NCBI GenBank assembly: GCA_012064385.1
Contig: QRDG01000816.1
Location: 124,001-188,000, forward strand
Origin: Puccinellia tenuiflora
Taxonomy: Eukaryota > Streptophyta > Magnoliopsida > Poales > Poaceae
Reading direction: 5' to 3'
Length of the DNA: 64,000 bases
The position numbers and the translations under genes were made by a program. This document shows, piece after piece, positions 1 through 11,300 of this stretch; the stretch's first letter is position 1; the number at the start of each line of letters is the position of its first letter. The notes under the pieces are model-generated. The model saw only the letters and a program-made list of their open reading frames with translations, made no database searches and was not told the origin of the DNA.

Positions 1-954
1 GCGATCAGACAAGGGAACTTACCTGTGACGAATAACGGAGGTACCCCTTGGTAATAAGTATTATAGCAAACCTGTCACAACTAGGCCCAACGGCCTCACC
101 ACATCTTTCCACTGCTAGGCCCACTGGCCTCATCTATCCACTAGGTAATGCACGGACGATGTTGGCTCAGGCCTAACTCTAGGCCCCCAACGATCGCACC
201 GCCATCCCTCAACACGGGTAACCATTCACAACTGAGGTAACATTCCCTGCATCATCTTATTGTTTATTTAGTGAAATCAGGTTGTTCATCTTACTTTCAC
301 ACCGAACTTAAGTTTAACCTCCGGACTCGACAAAGGACAATAGTGTGACCGACACTGAACTGTTCCATAACCTAGGAACAAGGCTAGCTGCTAGTTGATA
401 CACTCTCGAGAGGTTGCAGTTACCACCCATCTAAATGCACCTTGCTTCGCGACGGCAAGATACAATTACATAACCGTTCACGCTACCAAGACACTCCTTG
501 TATAGCTACCGACTTACCACTCGGGCTAAGTCTTATGACGAAGTGAATCCGGCACGTCCCCAACTCATGAGCAACGCCTAGCTCCGGAACCTTCACAAGA
601 CTAGCCCCGACCACAACTATGCAGTATCCGACTAGACTTGCCAAGTGGGTAGCATCAAAGGAGGCATGATAGGTTACATAGGTTATGGCTCTCCCATTTG
701 GGCGACAGTGGCAGTGCGTTCAAGGTTCAGATTGGTGGCACTATGGACTGACCCTATCGAAGCTTGGAGGGTTGGTTCATTTAATCCAGTTTCTTTCAAC
801 AACAATTCCAACAACAGAGGGTTAGTCCCACACAATAAATATAATATCATATCAACATGAAACAGATTAGTCTAATGCAAAATCATAATATCATATCAAC
901 ATGAAACAGAAACAAACTGCACTCAATATTTCAAACAATATATAGTTAGTTCAA

Positions 955-1125
955 TCAATGGTTAGTTTCAACCGGGCGATGGCGGAGATAACTCCGACCA
1001 GTGACAGCCACAGGTTGAGTAAAAGAAAATAAACAGCACAGTTGGTTAGCGTCAACCGGGCGATGGCGGAGATACCTCCGGCCAGTAGCAGCCACAGATC
1101 GACTACAAAAGTTAGTGGAGGCGTC
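955..1125 (-). repeat. About 85-bp tandem repeat inside the LTR, two copies
   Basis: Two consecutive units each carry caaccgggcgatggcggaga followed by a tccg.ccagt..cagccaca block. The inverted LTR copy at 63375-63575 has three units, so copy number varies between family members. Confidence 0.7.
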
Positions 1126-3002
1126 CACGCGATCCCGTTCCGCCATTCCCTTGACTGCGGCGGTTCCTCCAGTCCATCGTCGCCGGAATGGGGAGTGGTG
1201 CATGGTACCGTCCAACACACGCCACAACTCTACAGAAAAGTAGACGAGATTCAATCCACGTGGGCGGTGCCCAACATGTATTTAGTCGCCGGCCGGAACT
1301 CAACCCACACTTGATGGGTTTATCGTATTACAGGAATAAAAACAAAGTCACGATATCTCGTGACGCACAGTTGACAGGATATAAACCAAAGCCACGATAT
1401 CTCGTGACGCACAGTTGACAGATGATAAGCAATCATAAGAAAGAAAGCATCCATTCCACTCGAGGATTAACTCGACGTGGTGTCAGCAATCTTGGCAAAA
1501 AGACCCAAATGAAAGCCAGCTTCCCAAGCGTCGCAGTCAAGGCGGGCATACGCCAGCCAAGTTTGACGGAGGGAGAAGAAGCAAATAACTCTTTTGGCAA
1601 ATGCCCCAACTCCGAGGATCATAAGACGACATTCGTCCGCTCCTCACCTCGGCGAAGGAGAAGAAGCAAACAATCATGGGAACGCATGTTTTATAGTTAT
1701 CCAGTTAGAGGGTTCGACACAGCCACGCAAATGCGAGGCGCACAAATTATTCACACGTCATTCTAACACACACATGGATGATGAGTGAAGCATGGCGTCG
1801 CTAACTATACTGTAATTGAATCACGACGTTGCTATCTAAGCTCGAAATAAACATAGCAAGCAAGTACACACATGGAATCGTATGCATCGAATAGCCACAC
1901 ATAAAATACCACGCATGACATGATAATATGCGACAAACTGCACCGCTTGAGTGCTCATAGCAAGTGGTTAGCTTGCCTTCGGAGATCGACGTCATTTGGT
2001 TTCGACGGTCACGGACGTCACAGTTTAGGGTATCGGTTTGCCGGTACCGCGGGACACCTATACAAACATACAAGGGTGCTGAGCATACAAACACCTTACA
2101 AAAATCTAAAACCTATACCACTAGATAGAGCTCTTAAAACTAAAAATTTACAAATTTGAATCACCTCAAACGGAGCTCCGGATCCAAAGTTATGACCCGG
2201 CGACGGATAGTTATTTGCTGCTCACTTCGTAAAAAAAAACGAGATGGGCTGGTTCCGAACCGGACTGGGCTGGTCGCGTATTATCACAAAGTACGTTTTC
2301 TCCCAGAGAAAGCGTAAAGTTGGAAATACGCTTCCAGCTATCCAACCGATCGATCGGTTCCTTCTAGCTCACGACGGGAGCTGCCCGGGGGAGGCGGGGA
2401 CTGCCGGCCATCCGAGACGGCAGGCCGGGAGGAGGACGCTGGCGATGGGGCGGGCACGCCGGCCTCGCCGCGCCCGCGGAAGGGGGCAGGGACCGCGGGG
2501 TCACCGGCATGGCCGACGCCGGGGTCGCCATGGCGCGGCCACGGGTGGCGAAGGCGGCGGCGCTGCGGTGAGCCGGGGCCTTGCCTTCCGTGGGGGAAAG
2601 AGCGGCAGCGGCGTACCGCGGTCGGAGGCGGGAGCTGGGGTCCGGGGACGGCCACTGGCGGCGGGGACGCGGAAGGACGATGAGGTCGACGCGGGCGCTG
2701 ACCATGGCGCAGCTCGGGTGGGCGACGGTGTCGGTGGCTGGTTGGCCAGGGGTGGACGCCGACGGCAGGGGAGGGACGGCGGTGACTGGCCGTGGTCGGG
2801 GAAGGAGGGAGCTGGGACTAGGCTCGGGGACGGCATGGGGCGCACGGGTGAGCTCGAGCTCGGTGTGGCCATGGCGGCCGTGCACGCCAAGCCTCTGGTT
2901 TCTCGAGCAGGTGGAGGGGAGAGGAGTATGCTGGGTCAGAGGGGAGTGTGGTGTGCAGGGAAAGAAATGGGTGGCGTCCGCGGGTGGAGCTCGAGCTGCT
3001 CC

Positions 3003-3009
3003 ATATATA
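3003..3009 (-). promoter_or_regulatory. TATA box of the minus-strand LTR
   Basis: TATATAT on the minus strand, followed downstream by GC-rich leader. The position relative to the LTR start matches the TATAAAA box of the right-hand family member at 62312. Confidence 0.5.
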
Positions 3010-4220
3010 CGCAGGGACGGGAAGCATCGGATGACCACGTGCACTAATAAAATGAACGGAGGGGATAAGAACGGGGAGATGGATAGGAACATTGAGCTGG
3101 ACGAACAGGGATCTACAGGGAAGATACTGTGCGGGAGATTAGGCAGGGTTTAGGCTAAGCGGGATTTAGGGTTTGCCAAAACGCGTACGTCCGGGACGCC
3201 TAGAGCGCGACACGAGTGACATCGTCGCGTTCCCATTGACTCGGGGCATGAAATGGAAAACGGGTCGCACCACTGGGTTCGTAACGACGAGACCAACACA
3301 ACAAAACTAGAATCACTCAAAGGCGACAAACTTTTATGTATAAGATTTTCAGAAAACCGGGGTTGCGCCAGGTGTTCGATGAAATGATCAGGGTCTTGCA
3401 CATCTCAGAAAAATCCCCAAAATTCACACTAGGCTAGAACAGGTGTATATAGTATGTGTGCGAAGTTTGAGCTCAACTGGATACCTGGAAGGGGGTTAAA
3501 TAATTTGGTGTCCACAATTGCCCTAATGGCATGGGCATGCCAGGTAAACCAAATTAAATGATCTTGACATGATCTTCTGGATATGGTGTCCTATATGGAT
3601 GGTTGTCTATTTGGAAAAGTATCAAGGCCAAAGGATTTTTGTAGCTAGGGGTTGCTTTGGAAATAGCAAGTAGGCATAGAAATAGCATTACAAAGGAAGT
3701 ACCCCAAATATTGCTCAAATGAGGTTGGGACAATGGAGTGAAATGTTCAGGAGGTTGAATCATGCCCCTCACCAAAATTTCAGAATTTTTGGATGAGTGG
3801 AAGGTGTCTAAACATTTATTGGACTGGAAATGGCATAATAGGAAATATGAATAAACTTGGAAACATTGCACGGGACTATGGAATATTTTTGCATGGGAGG
3901 GAAGTATCTGTATGAGGGAACCATATGGTAGTTTGGTAGAATTTATTTCCAGCTATAATTGGGATTGTGGCTTTTGGTGGGATAGATGGGAGGGGTTTTA
4001 GAATTTCTAAAGGGAATCAAGGTTCGACCGGCAAAACATTGGTATGAAGTTATAGTGAGGGTCGACAAAGATCGGGAAATTGCTGGGAAATTTCTAAGAG
4101 GGGGAAACCAAAGTCAAGTCAAAGACCATCTGGTTCAAGGAAAATAGTTTTGAACAGAAAAAGTTTTTCAGGCGTGGGAAAACATCACTAAAATTAGGGA
4201 GGAATTTTCGGGATGTGACA

Positions 4221-4383
4221 GCTCGGGGTCGACGCGGCGCTCCGGAGCAGAGCTCCCACGCGGGCGGCCTGCGGGAGCGGTGGCGGCGCTAGCCATCCGG
4301 CGAGCGAGGCGTTCGGCACGAGAACCGGCCATGGCTGTGTCGAGGATGAAGACGCGCCTCAGCCCCCTACCTGGCGCGCCAAA
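4221..4383 (-). other. Leader and primer-binding site remnant of a minus-strand retroelement
   Basis: Immediately internal to the LTR at 4384-5448, the minus strand reads ttTGGCGCGCCAGGTAGGGG (about 4364-4382), a typical plant retrotransposon primer-binding site starting with TGG. The leader is cut at 4220/4221 by the neighbouring LTR, so the body of this element is outside the window or lost. Confidence 0.65.
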
Positions 4384-5448
4384 TGTCGGAGATTGTCCCC
4401 AGAAACTAGGGGTGTCTCCAAGGTATCGTGTAAGGGGCTGAACGCGGAGTCAAACAATCCACAACGTGCTCCGGCAACGGTGCTCGTTAGGCTCGCTGCG
4501 GACGACACTGCAGAGATTGACACGAGGTCTTACCCAGGTTCAGGGCCCTCCTGTGGAGGTAAAACCCCTACGTCCTGCTTTTGTGTATTGCACTGCTTGG
4601 AGAGTTCACAGTACAAGGAGAGCTTGTCGAGCTCGAGGTGGCTAACAATGGCTACTTGCTAGTCTTCAGATCTAGGGTTAGGGTTTGCTAGAGCTGCACC
4701 AACTGAAGATCCAACCCCTTGCACAGGCGTGCCTCCCCTCCTTTTATAGGCGTCCTGGGCCTCTTCCGCCCAAACATTTGGGCGGGAAGGGCTACCACAT
4801 GGCGACGACGGAGGAGGCGCGGTGCACGATAAAGTTGAAGTCCACCATAAAGGTAGAGCTTGTGGACGCGGTCCACGGCAGGGGGACGGCGTCACCAAAG
4901 CTGAAAAGGGGCACCGACCAGCTGGACGGTGGGCTGGCGCTTGCCGAGGTGGGAGGTGACCCACGGTGACGTCGTCCTTGGAGCGTAGCTGCAGACTGTT
5001 CCCTTGTCACCAAAGAGGCAATACTCGTTGTCCGCTTTGCTTGGCTCTGCTTTGTTGACTGCTTTATACATGGAAACGGCAACTGCGGCGTTGTCGTCAT
5101 CGCGCGTAGGCACGCGCGTCACTCTGCACATGGCGCAGAGCCCATGTGCGCTCTGCCGCGGGGGCAGAGATGGCTTCACGAGGAAGGCGCTTCGCGAGGC
5201 GAAAAGCCTCGCCAAGCCCTTCAGCTTGGTCCTTAGCAGAATTGCGGGCGGCGTCGGAGACGCCTTGTCGAGGGGAGATCCCTCGCCAAGGGAAAGAACC
5301 CTTGGCGAGGAGAAAAACCCTTCGCGAGGGGAGAAATCCTCGCGAAGCTCGCCAGGCTTGGAGAGCCTGGTCCTTAGCGAAAATCATCCAAAGAATCGTG
5401 GGCCCTGGCAGGCCGGCCCGTGGTACCCTGGTTTCCACTGTGCCGACA
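4384..5448 (-). mobile_element. 1065-bp LTR, minus strand (5' LTR by primer-binding-site position)
   Basis: The repeat is bounded by TGTCGG at 4384 and CCGACA at 5448, a 6-bp inverted terminal pair, with a primer-binding site directly next to the 4384 end. On the minus strand a TATAAAA box lies at 4742-4748, which splits the repeat into a roughly 700-bp U3 and a 360-bp R-U5. A tandem series of cgcgaagg/cctcgcgaag-type motifs occupies about 5190-5350. No partner LTR is in the window and no family name is assigned. Confidence 0.75.
4742..4748 (-). promoter_or_regulatory. TATA box of the 1065-bp LTR
   Basis: TATAAAA on the minus strand within cctataaaagg, about 360 bp from the LTR end that abuts the primer-binding site. 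Confidence 0.55.
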
Positions 5449-5485
5449 GTCTTGCTGCATGTAGCTGCCGATTACGGTCGTCTCC

Positions 5486-5827
5486 TAGGCCTGGCCATGG
5501 GAAGCCCGGCCCGGTCGGCCCGCCCAGGCCCGGCCCGAAATTTCAGGGCCTGGGCCTATGTTTTTAGGCCCGTGGGTGTGCCTGGGCTTGAGTTTTGAGC
5601 CCAAAGGAGTAGTAGGGCCGGGCCTGGGCTTCACATATGGACGATTTAGGGAAGAAGCCCGGCCCACGGCCCGAGGCCCGCCTCTATTTTCCGCTAATGG
5701 GCCGGGCTTGGGCCTGAATTCTAGGCCTGAGAGTGGGCCTGGGCCGGGCCTGGGCCTAGGTTTTCTGCTGTGGGCTTTACTGGGCCTGGCCCAAGCCCAC
5801 CCAGGCCCGGCCCATGGCCAGGACTAT
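5486..5827. mobile_element. 342-bp non-autonomous hAT-type element
   Basis: The termini are TAGgCCTGGCCATGGG and, inverted, TAGtCCTGGCCATGGG. Both are flanked by an exact 8-bp duplication tcgtctcc (5478-5485 and 5828-5835), which is the hAT signature. The interior is rich in ggcccgg/ccgggcc and has no coding capacity. Confidence 0.85.
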
Positions 5828-5835
5828 CGTCTCCT

Positions 5836-6660
5836 ACCACTGTTGTGTCTGTAGCACCGCCGAGTTGACGACTAAGGCCTCCGCCGAGATGTCTAGCCTT
5901 GATTTTCCAACTGTCATTCTTGTCTGGGGCAACTAGTAGAATGAGGTGAAAGGTCCCTCGAGACGGTTCATGGCGAACGGTACCATGGATAAAAAATAAT
6001 AGTTATACTAATTTATTATACTTTCTCAGCATATTGTAGTTTTAACAAATGTTGTATGCTCCTTAGTAAGCATTTTTAACTACTTAGTTCGTAGAAAATA
6101 TATCTGAGTTGCGGAAAAGTTTTTTTTCCTTTGTGAGATATTGTCTTTAGTATGATACAAAATCAAGTCAAATGTGAAAGAAAAATACGCGCCTCTTTCA
6201 TTTTTGTTACAGTTGATAAATTATATAGCATATATGTATATTATTATGTGCATGTTATTTTCATAATAGAGATTTCAAATCATATAACCAAGCAAATATC
6301 TTATAGTTAGAAGTGTGTAGTGTATGGTTATGTAAGCAAATATAAACAAATTTCTAGATTATAAATTGAAGATTTAGCATGATATTTTCTGGGTCAAATG
6401 TGTCTTACAAGTTAAAGTGGATTCAATACTAACTAATGAGTTTATAATATGTTGACGATCGATACTTCTTATTGAAATATATTGCTTATAATAATCAAAG
6501 ACGAACACAAAATATTATGGGCTCTACTACTTTTGCACACAAATTTTCTAATTGATATATATACTTACCGCAATGAGCCTCTGTATCACATGGTGCATAC
6601 CTGTGCTCACGAAATTAAACATTAGAAATATAGCTATGAAAACTTTTAATATAACATACA
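5836..6660. other. AT-rich intergenic stretch
   Basis: I see no coding pattern, no terminal inverted repeats and no tandem array here; it is simple AT-rich DNA. Confidence 0.5.
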
Positions 6661-6664
6661 TATG

Positions 6665-7110
6665 GACATGGTGTTTTGGCTCGTAGCTTGAAATGTACCC
6701 ATTATGAAGAAAAAATTGTACCATGTCTCTCATCTAAATCTGAAGAAAAAAGGGAGGCTCCCAGGAAGGGAGGTGGTAAACCAACAACACCCAGGAGCCA
6801 GGAGGGAAAGAACAAGGAGATGAGAACGGCAGTGATGCCTTTGCTGGCAACTGGACGCTATTAGTGTGCGCCAGCGATGGTGGTGGCGGCGGACGCGACG
6901 TTCGTGCCGGACATGTTCTACGGTGAGGCGCCATGGGGTGGAGGCAGTGGAGGCGCCGGATGGAGCAGAGCAACACGACCTTGCCGTCGCCAGGGCACAA
7001 CTAAAGGCCTCCAGGGGAAGTCGGGGCGCTCCAAGAGGCATCAACAAGAACGAGTGCACTGCTAGTGCTACCCATGGCACCATGGAAATGAACATGAAAT
7101 TCGAATAAGT
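6665..7110 (+). pseudogene. Degenerate fragment of an unrecognised coding sequence (copy A)
   Basis: The stretch shares long similarity with 17700-18137: both carry aacacccaggarccaggagg, gaaagaacaaggaga and a gtggcggcggacgcg block in the same order and orientation. Its first 75 bases resemble 16421-16465 followed by 17711-17745, so copy B carries extra DNA there. A possible frame near 6940-7070 has a GAE.(x)DLA(V/I)A stretch also present at about 17070-17165. Frames are broken. No domain is recognised; it could be a decayed host gene or the cargo of an old transposon. Confidence 0.4.
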
Positions 7111-7515
7111 AAAAATTAAGAGGTATTTTTCCAAAAGGATCTAGACACGTTGTCACGACGTTCCTGAAGAAGCCAACGTTACGGTAGACCAAACGGGCCA
7201 ACGGCAGAGCTACTAGACCAACCCATGACGAGCCTCGCGAGTCGCGACACCAACACCAGGAAATGCGGGAGCTCCTATTCTCCGGGGTACGGGTGTTAGC
7301 TTGCACCCGTGCACCAAATTTTTACTACTTAGTACAAAATGAGCGACACTTTTTTATGCATCAGAGAGGATATATTTTTATTTCTAATTATATTTTATTT
7401 TCTATTTTTATTTTATTTTCTGTTTATACTAACAAAAAAGTGTTTATATTTGTGAAAAATAAAAAATGTTGAAATAAAATAAAAACATATTTTAAAAATA
7501 ATAAAATTATTTATT
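7111..7515. other. Unassigned AT-rich stretch
   Basis: A GC-richer segment at 7190-7310 passes into AT-rich DNA. No gene or terminal repeat could be supported. Confidence 0.4.
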
Positions 7516-7800
7516 TTATTTGAACGATTTTCCATCATGAAAATTCTGTTATTTGAATGATTTTCAAATAGGAATATTTATGTTATTTGAACAATTTCCA
7601 ATAAAAATATTTATCTCATCGGAATGATTTTTAAAACATGAATGGTTATGTTATTTGAATAATTTTTAAAATATGAACTTTTATGTTATTGGACGATTTT
7701 TCAATAAGAACAATTATCTTATTTAAATGATTTTTCAATAAGAAAATTCATATCATTTGAATTTTTTCAATATAAACATTTATATTATTTAAAACAAGAA
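7516..7800. repeat. Degenerate 34-bp minisatellite, about eight units
   Basis: Units begin near 7516, 7549, 7583 and 7616 and continue at the same spacing to about 7800. The consensus is roughly ttatttgaatgatttttcaa followed by an aagaatatttatg-like tail. Confidence 0.7.
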
Positions 7801-7915
7801 AAAACTACTTATATTTTTTGCACAACATAACAATTTATTTGATATACAACGAAAAATACAAAACAAAAAAGAAAAGAAAATAAAATCAGAAAATAAACAT
7901 AAAGAAAAAACTATT

Positions 7916-7972
7916 GGCCGCTAGCTGGCTATGTAGGGGGTACGACCGCTAGCTATGTAGGGGGTACGCGGA
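7916..7972. repeat. Short direct duplication
   Basis: The block ccgctagct..ctatgtaggg ending gggtacg occurs twice in immediate succession. Confidence 0.7.
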
Positions 7973-8393
7973 GCGGTCCTATCCCCGCGTTACGCGGTAT
8001 ATATGATCTGCGGGAAATGCTCAATATCGCTCACCCGATGCATACCGCCGTTTCGCTTAAGATATTTGTTCGTAGCCCCAGCCCATTTAGCGCGTTTGAT
8101 TTTCCTTCTGCCTTCCTTCGATACATTAACATCGGTAGTTCCTTCATTTAGCAGTGTTTGTTTCTCTTTCATTTTCCTTTTTTCTTGTTATGGTTTTTCT
8201 TTCTATTTTATTTCCCTTTTTCATGTTTTCTTTAGTACATTTTTTATGTTTTCCTTTTCTTTTTTATCTTTTAAAATCATGTTTTCCAAGTTTTTTATTT
8301 TGTTTATTTTTATTCCTTTTCTCCTTCATTTAGTTTCCTAAACTTATGGTTCTTTTTTCTTCCTTTATTTAGTTTTCTATGGAGCTATTTTTT

Positions 8394-8815
8394 TCATGAG
8401 TGGTAAATTTCGTTCGACTCGGTCTAAAATCTTGTTCTGTTGGTAGGTGTTATTTTGCTCCCCGTGTGAATTTTTTTCTTTTATACTCGCGATTTGTTCC
8501 ATGACTGGTAATTTTTTGTTACACTGGTCCAAAGTCGTCTTCAGTTAGTAGTTGTGATTTTTTCCCTCGTGTGTGTAAACTTTGTTTCGCTATGTGTAAA
8601 TTTGTGTTCCTTTTACTCGTGATTTGTTCCATGATTGGTCAATTTTTGTTCCACTCGGTCTACAATCATGTCCTGTTAGTAGTTGTGATGTTGTTCCTTA
8701 TGTGGCAACACTTTGTTTTATTTGGTCTAAATTTGTGTTCCTATAATCGTTATTTTGTTTCATTGGTGGTAAATTTTTGTTTCACTATCTAACATTGTGT
8801 ACCCATATGCAAGGA
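8394..8815. repeat. About 130-bp tandem repeat, three to four degenerate units
   Basis: Unit starts resembling tccatgactggtaatttttt are seen near 8394, 8499, 8629 and 8760. The last two full periods are 130 and 131 bp; the first is shorter. Each unit repeats ttgtt.cactcggtct, a gttagtagttgtgat block and aaatttgtgttcc. No protein is encoded. Confidence 0.7.
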
Positions 8816-9480
8816 AGCAAAGATATTAGAGCCCCCCCCCCTCGTATTTGGCGTTGATGAGGCGAGCCCAAAGAGATTGGCTATTCTCTTAGGTAATTAA
8901 TTGTAAGATCCATTTGGACATCATGGTGATATTTAATAGTTTGGAACTAATTACCCCCAGACCACCCAGATGTTTAGGTCGACACACATATGGCCAGTCA
9001 ACCCAATGGTGCTTTCTATTGTCTCCCACCCCTTTCTAGAAAAGTGTTTGCCAGAACCTGCGTGGTTGCCATATGCATGCCCAGGCACACCACTGTGTGT
9101 CGCCGACGGAGCCGGCCTACGCGCCTGCCGGAGCGGCGGTGCTTTTGTGACGTCGAATGAAGCTGTGTTTATAGAGCTAGCAACTTCTCCTCGTACATAC
9201 AAATGAACCTGGCTACCTGAATAATTTGTGGGCTTATATATATACTTGTTACTACTATTTTAACCTGTAAATAATTTTCTTGAACTTGGGTGTGTACACA
9301 TTAATTAGGTAAAAATATCCGGATTGCAAATGCCATTGGACGTTCGCACCGCGCAGGGAGGAGGAACAGAGCCCTGTAACACACCCACACCCACACACCT
9401 AGATGGCAGACTCAACTTTGGCTAATTTAGGTGGCCACACATTTGCCCAGTCGGTTAACTTTCACTACTTGGAAACCTGG
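8816..9480. other. Unassigned intergenic sequence
   Basis: Includes a short C run near 8832-8841 and one open frame on each strand near 8950-9206 with no recognisable domain. Nothing else is supported. Confidence 0.4.
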
Positions 9481-9483
9481 GAA

Positions 9484-9770
9484 ACACAGTACAAACGCAG
9501 ATGCTCACATACACGTGCACACACTCACCCCTATGAACGCACACACGCACACCCTACCCCTATGAGCACCTCCGAGAGACTGAGCCGGCGGGTTGAGTCT
9601 CGAGATTGACGAAGTCACCATAGGCGCCTCGCTGTCGACGGGAACGTCGCCTCCCACTGATGAATATTCCGCCTAAATGAAAAACACCAGCGCCAAACCT
9701 GGGGTTTGAACTCTGTTGGGCTGGGGATACAACCACCCTCCTAACCATCCTGCCACAGGCAGGTTCTCGA
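9484..9770 (-). mobile_element. Au-SINE-like short interspersed element
   Basis: On the minus strand a tRNA-like head has a box A match (rc of 9733-9747, TGGTTAGGAGGGTGG) and a box B match (rc of 9701-9713, GAGTTCAAACCCC). The body ends in the gtgtgtgcgttcataggggt type of tail closing with tttgtactgtgttt. This is the layout of the grass Au SINE group. A target duplication could not be fixed, so the ends are approximate. Confidence 0.8.
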
Positions 9771-9775
9771 ATGCT

Positions 9776-9967
9776 CAACCCTTTCTGGTATGTCTAGTTC
9801 CTGTACGAATATCCCTGCACAGTCAGCTGATGCTATAATAGATTTTGTTCCTTCCGCACACGCCCACCACTTCAGGTCGTCCAGCATTACGGCGGTACGG
9901 AATGACGACCCATGCTGATCGCATTACATTCCCATTCTCATCGCAGATCACAGCTCCCCAAGAGCCA
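9776..9967 (-). pseudogene. Remnant of a plant RNase H-like (RVT_3 type) domain
   Basis: The minus strand reads G-S-W-G-A-V-I-C-D-E-N-G-N-V in one frame, the usual opening of plant RNase H-like domains found in LINEs and derived host genes. After a frame change it continues with a WACAEGTKSIIASADC-like stretch, matching the next conserved block. The SINE sits directly after it, so the SINE probably inserted into or beside this remnant. It is too short to say whether it came from a LINE or a host gene. Confidence 0.5.
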
Positions 9968-10121
9968 TTGTATGTTTTGAACCTATACTGAAACTATAAT
10001 AACTCGCAAGACACATTTGATGATGAAAAAACCAATAAAGAATTTTGCTAGTAACAATTAAATTTATACTCTCGAAGTTTCTACATATATATACGCTTAA
10101 ATTTTGATATACTAAAACATA

Positions 10122-10493
10122 TCTATACTTCTATAAAGTAAAACTTCACTAACATACATTAATTATTTTTCTATCTCGACATGCAAGCTATCCACATCAT
10201 TCATTCTTTTAGCCAATCAATTATCCATGCCATCCCCCACTAGTATTCATTAATTCTAGTATATTGCACATGTAATATATCCATGTCATCTATTTTGTTA
10301 GCCATACGTCCATATCATTATAATTTATCATCAATACACAACAATTTCACCTCAAATAAATATAACCTCTCAACTATTGTGAGATTTTTGCATATTTCTA
10401 AAAACAACTTCATATTTCATGTTTCTTATACATTTTTATTTACACAAAGTTCTTACTGAAATTCCCGTTGCAACACGCAGGGTATATTTCTAG
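10122..10493 (+). mobile_element. 372-bp non-autonomous Helitron
   Basis: The 5' end is A|TCTATACTTCTATAAAGT at 10122 and the 3' end is a short GC-rich foldback remnant (cccgttgcaacacgcaggg) followed by gtatatttCTAG|T at 10493. TC at the start, CTAG at the end and insertion between A and T without target duplication are the Helitron hallmarks. It has no coding capacity. Confidence 0.7.
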
Positions 10494-10925
10494 TGTTGAG
10501 ATATTTTCTAGACCATATGGTCTAGAGATCTCTACCACAAATATGTTTACAATTATATAAATTACACATGTGTAAAAATATAATATATGAAAAAATGATA
10601 TTAAATCAATTTTAGATATAGTGCAATGCAAGTGTATTTTTCACCGATATACATTACACATGTATAACCGATAGTACTAAACCAAATTTTGAAAACTTTA
10701 TTATGTAGTTACATATGTCAAATAATAATTGAAAATTATACTCGATAAGACCTTTGCATTCCACACATTAGTTCAAAATATAAAAGTTTAGTATGAAAAA
10801 GATAATAAATTCAATTACCCCCAAGCCCTTATTAAGATTACACCGGCACTACATCAACGAGACACATAGGGCAAGATGTTGTAGATGATCGTGTCGTCAT
10901 GTAATGCCTCACTAGGGATACAAGG
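10494..10925. other. AT-rich intergenic stretch
   Basis: No gene or repeat structure is recognised. Confidence 0.4.
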
Positions 10926-10929
10926 CAAA

Positions 10930-11246
10930 TGGCACCGATGTCACGGCTAATGGGTCTAGACGAGGTCGCTCATGGAGTCGACTATGGCCTGGACAGCTTG
11001 CGGCGGGTCGCCGATGGCATACTCAGCAATGTAGTCCCACTAGCCGTCAGATTTGACGGTCTTGGACACATCACTCGAGGATGCCAGGCGGCGGTGGGTG
11101 TGCGCGACCGCACGGCTCAGGCGCTCCCCCATGGTGGTGTTGGCCTTCGCGTCCACATGGTGGAGCTGGAGGCGGAAAGCGGTGCAGCCGGTCGCGAGAG
11201 TTGTGGAGGCACAGAGGAGAAGAAGAAAGACTGATGACATGGTCAT
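10930..11246 (-). pseudogene. Truncated, stop-bearing copy of the aspartic-protease-like gene
   Basis: The minus strand begins with an ATG at 11246 and a hydrophobic signal peptide, then LQLHHVDAKANTTMGERLSR, which aligns with the N-terminus of the intact gene at 24053 (LKHLDGNANFTLAERLHR). After residue 68 a stop interrupts it, but the same frame continues with YIAEYAIGDPPQAVQAI and DSMSDLV followed by another stop where the family has the WTQC tryptophan. Similarity ends near 10930, so only the first quarter of the gene remains. Here the first active-site aspartate is kept (D-S-M-S) where the intact gene has S-T-V-S. The promoter region is duplicated with it. Confidence 0.85.
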
Positions 11247-11290
11247 TTTTTTGTTCTTATGTGAGTTTATGTTCTTCTCTCATGTGTGTC

Positions 11291-11300
11291 TAATAAATAG
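11291..11300 (-). promoter_or_regulatory. TATA box of the truncated aspartic-protease copy
   Basis: Minus-strand CTATTTATTA, 45 bp upstream of the ATG. The same decamer lies at 24091-24100 before the intact gene, and an upstream caacaacaaaataa / acacaaga block is shared as well. Confidence 0.6.

Larger units (their letters stand above)
1..4220 (-). mobile_element. Partial long terminal repeat (LTR), minus strand, truncated by the window start
   Basis: Read on the minus strand, the repeat opens at 4220 with TGTCACATCCCG, the same terminal bases that open the plus-strand repeat at 60970. A TATATAT box lies at 3003-3009, about 1.2 kb inside, and the transcribed part is GC-rich (about 2340-3000) without a credible gene. 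Positions about 485-760 and 1044-1240 are inverted copies of 63700-63974 and 63240-63430. The U3 halves are much less alike than the downstream halves. The coding part of the element is not in the window, so the superfamily cannot be assigned. Several long open frames in the GC-rich stretch are compositional artefacts. Confidence 0.75.

Noticed and set aside
2244..3153. Long open frames on both strands in GC-rich DNA
   Set aside because: They overlap on both strands, have Arg/Gly/Pro/Ala composition only and lie in the transcribed part of an LTR.
8003..8341. Phe-rich 112-residue frame
   Set aside because: Poly-pyrimidine DNA gives Phe/Ser/Leu runs; no start context or domain.
9700..9750. tRNA gene on the minus strand
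   Set aside because: Box A and box B are present, but the sequence lacks a cloverleaf and continues into a SINE body.
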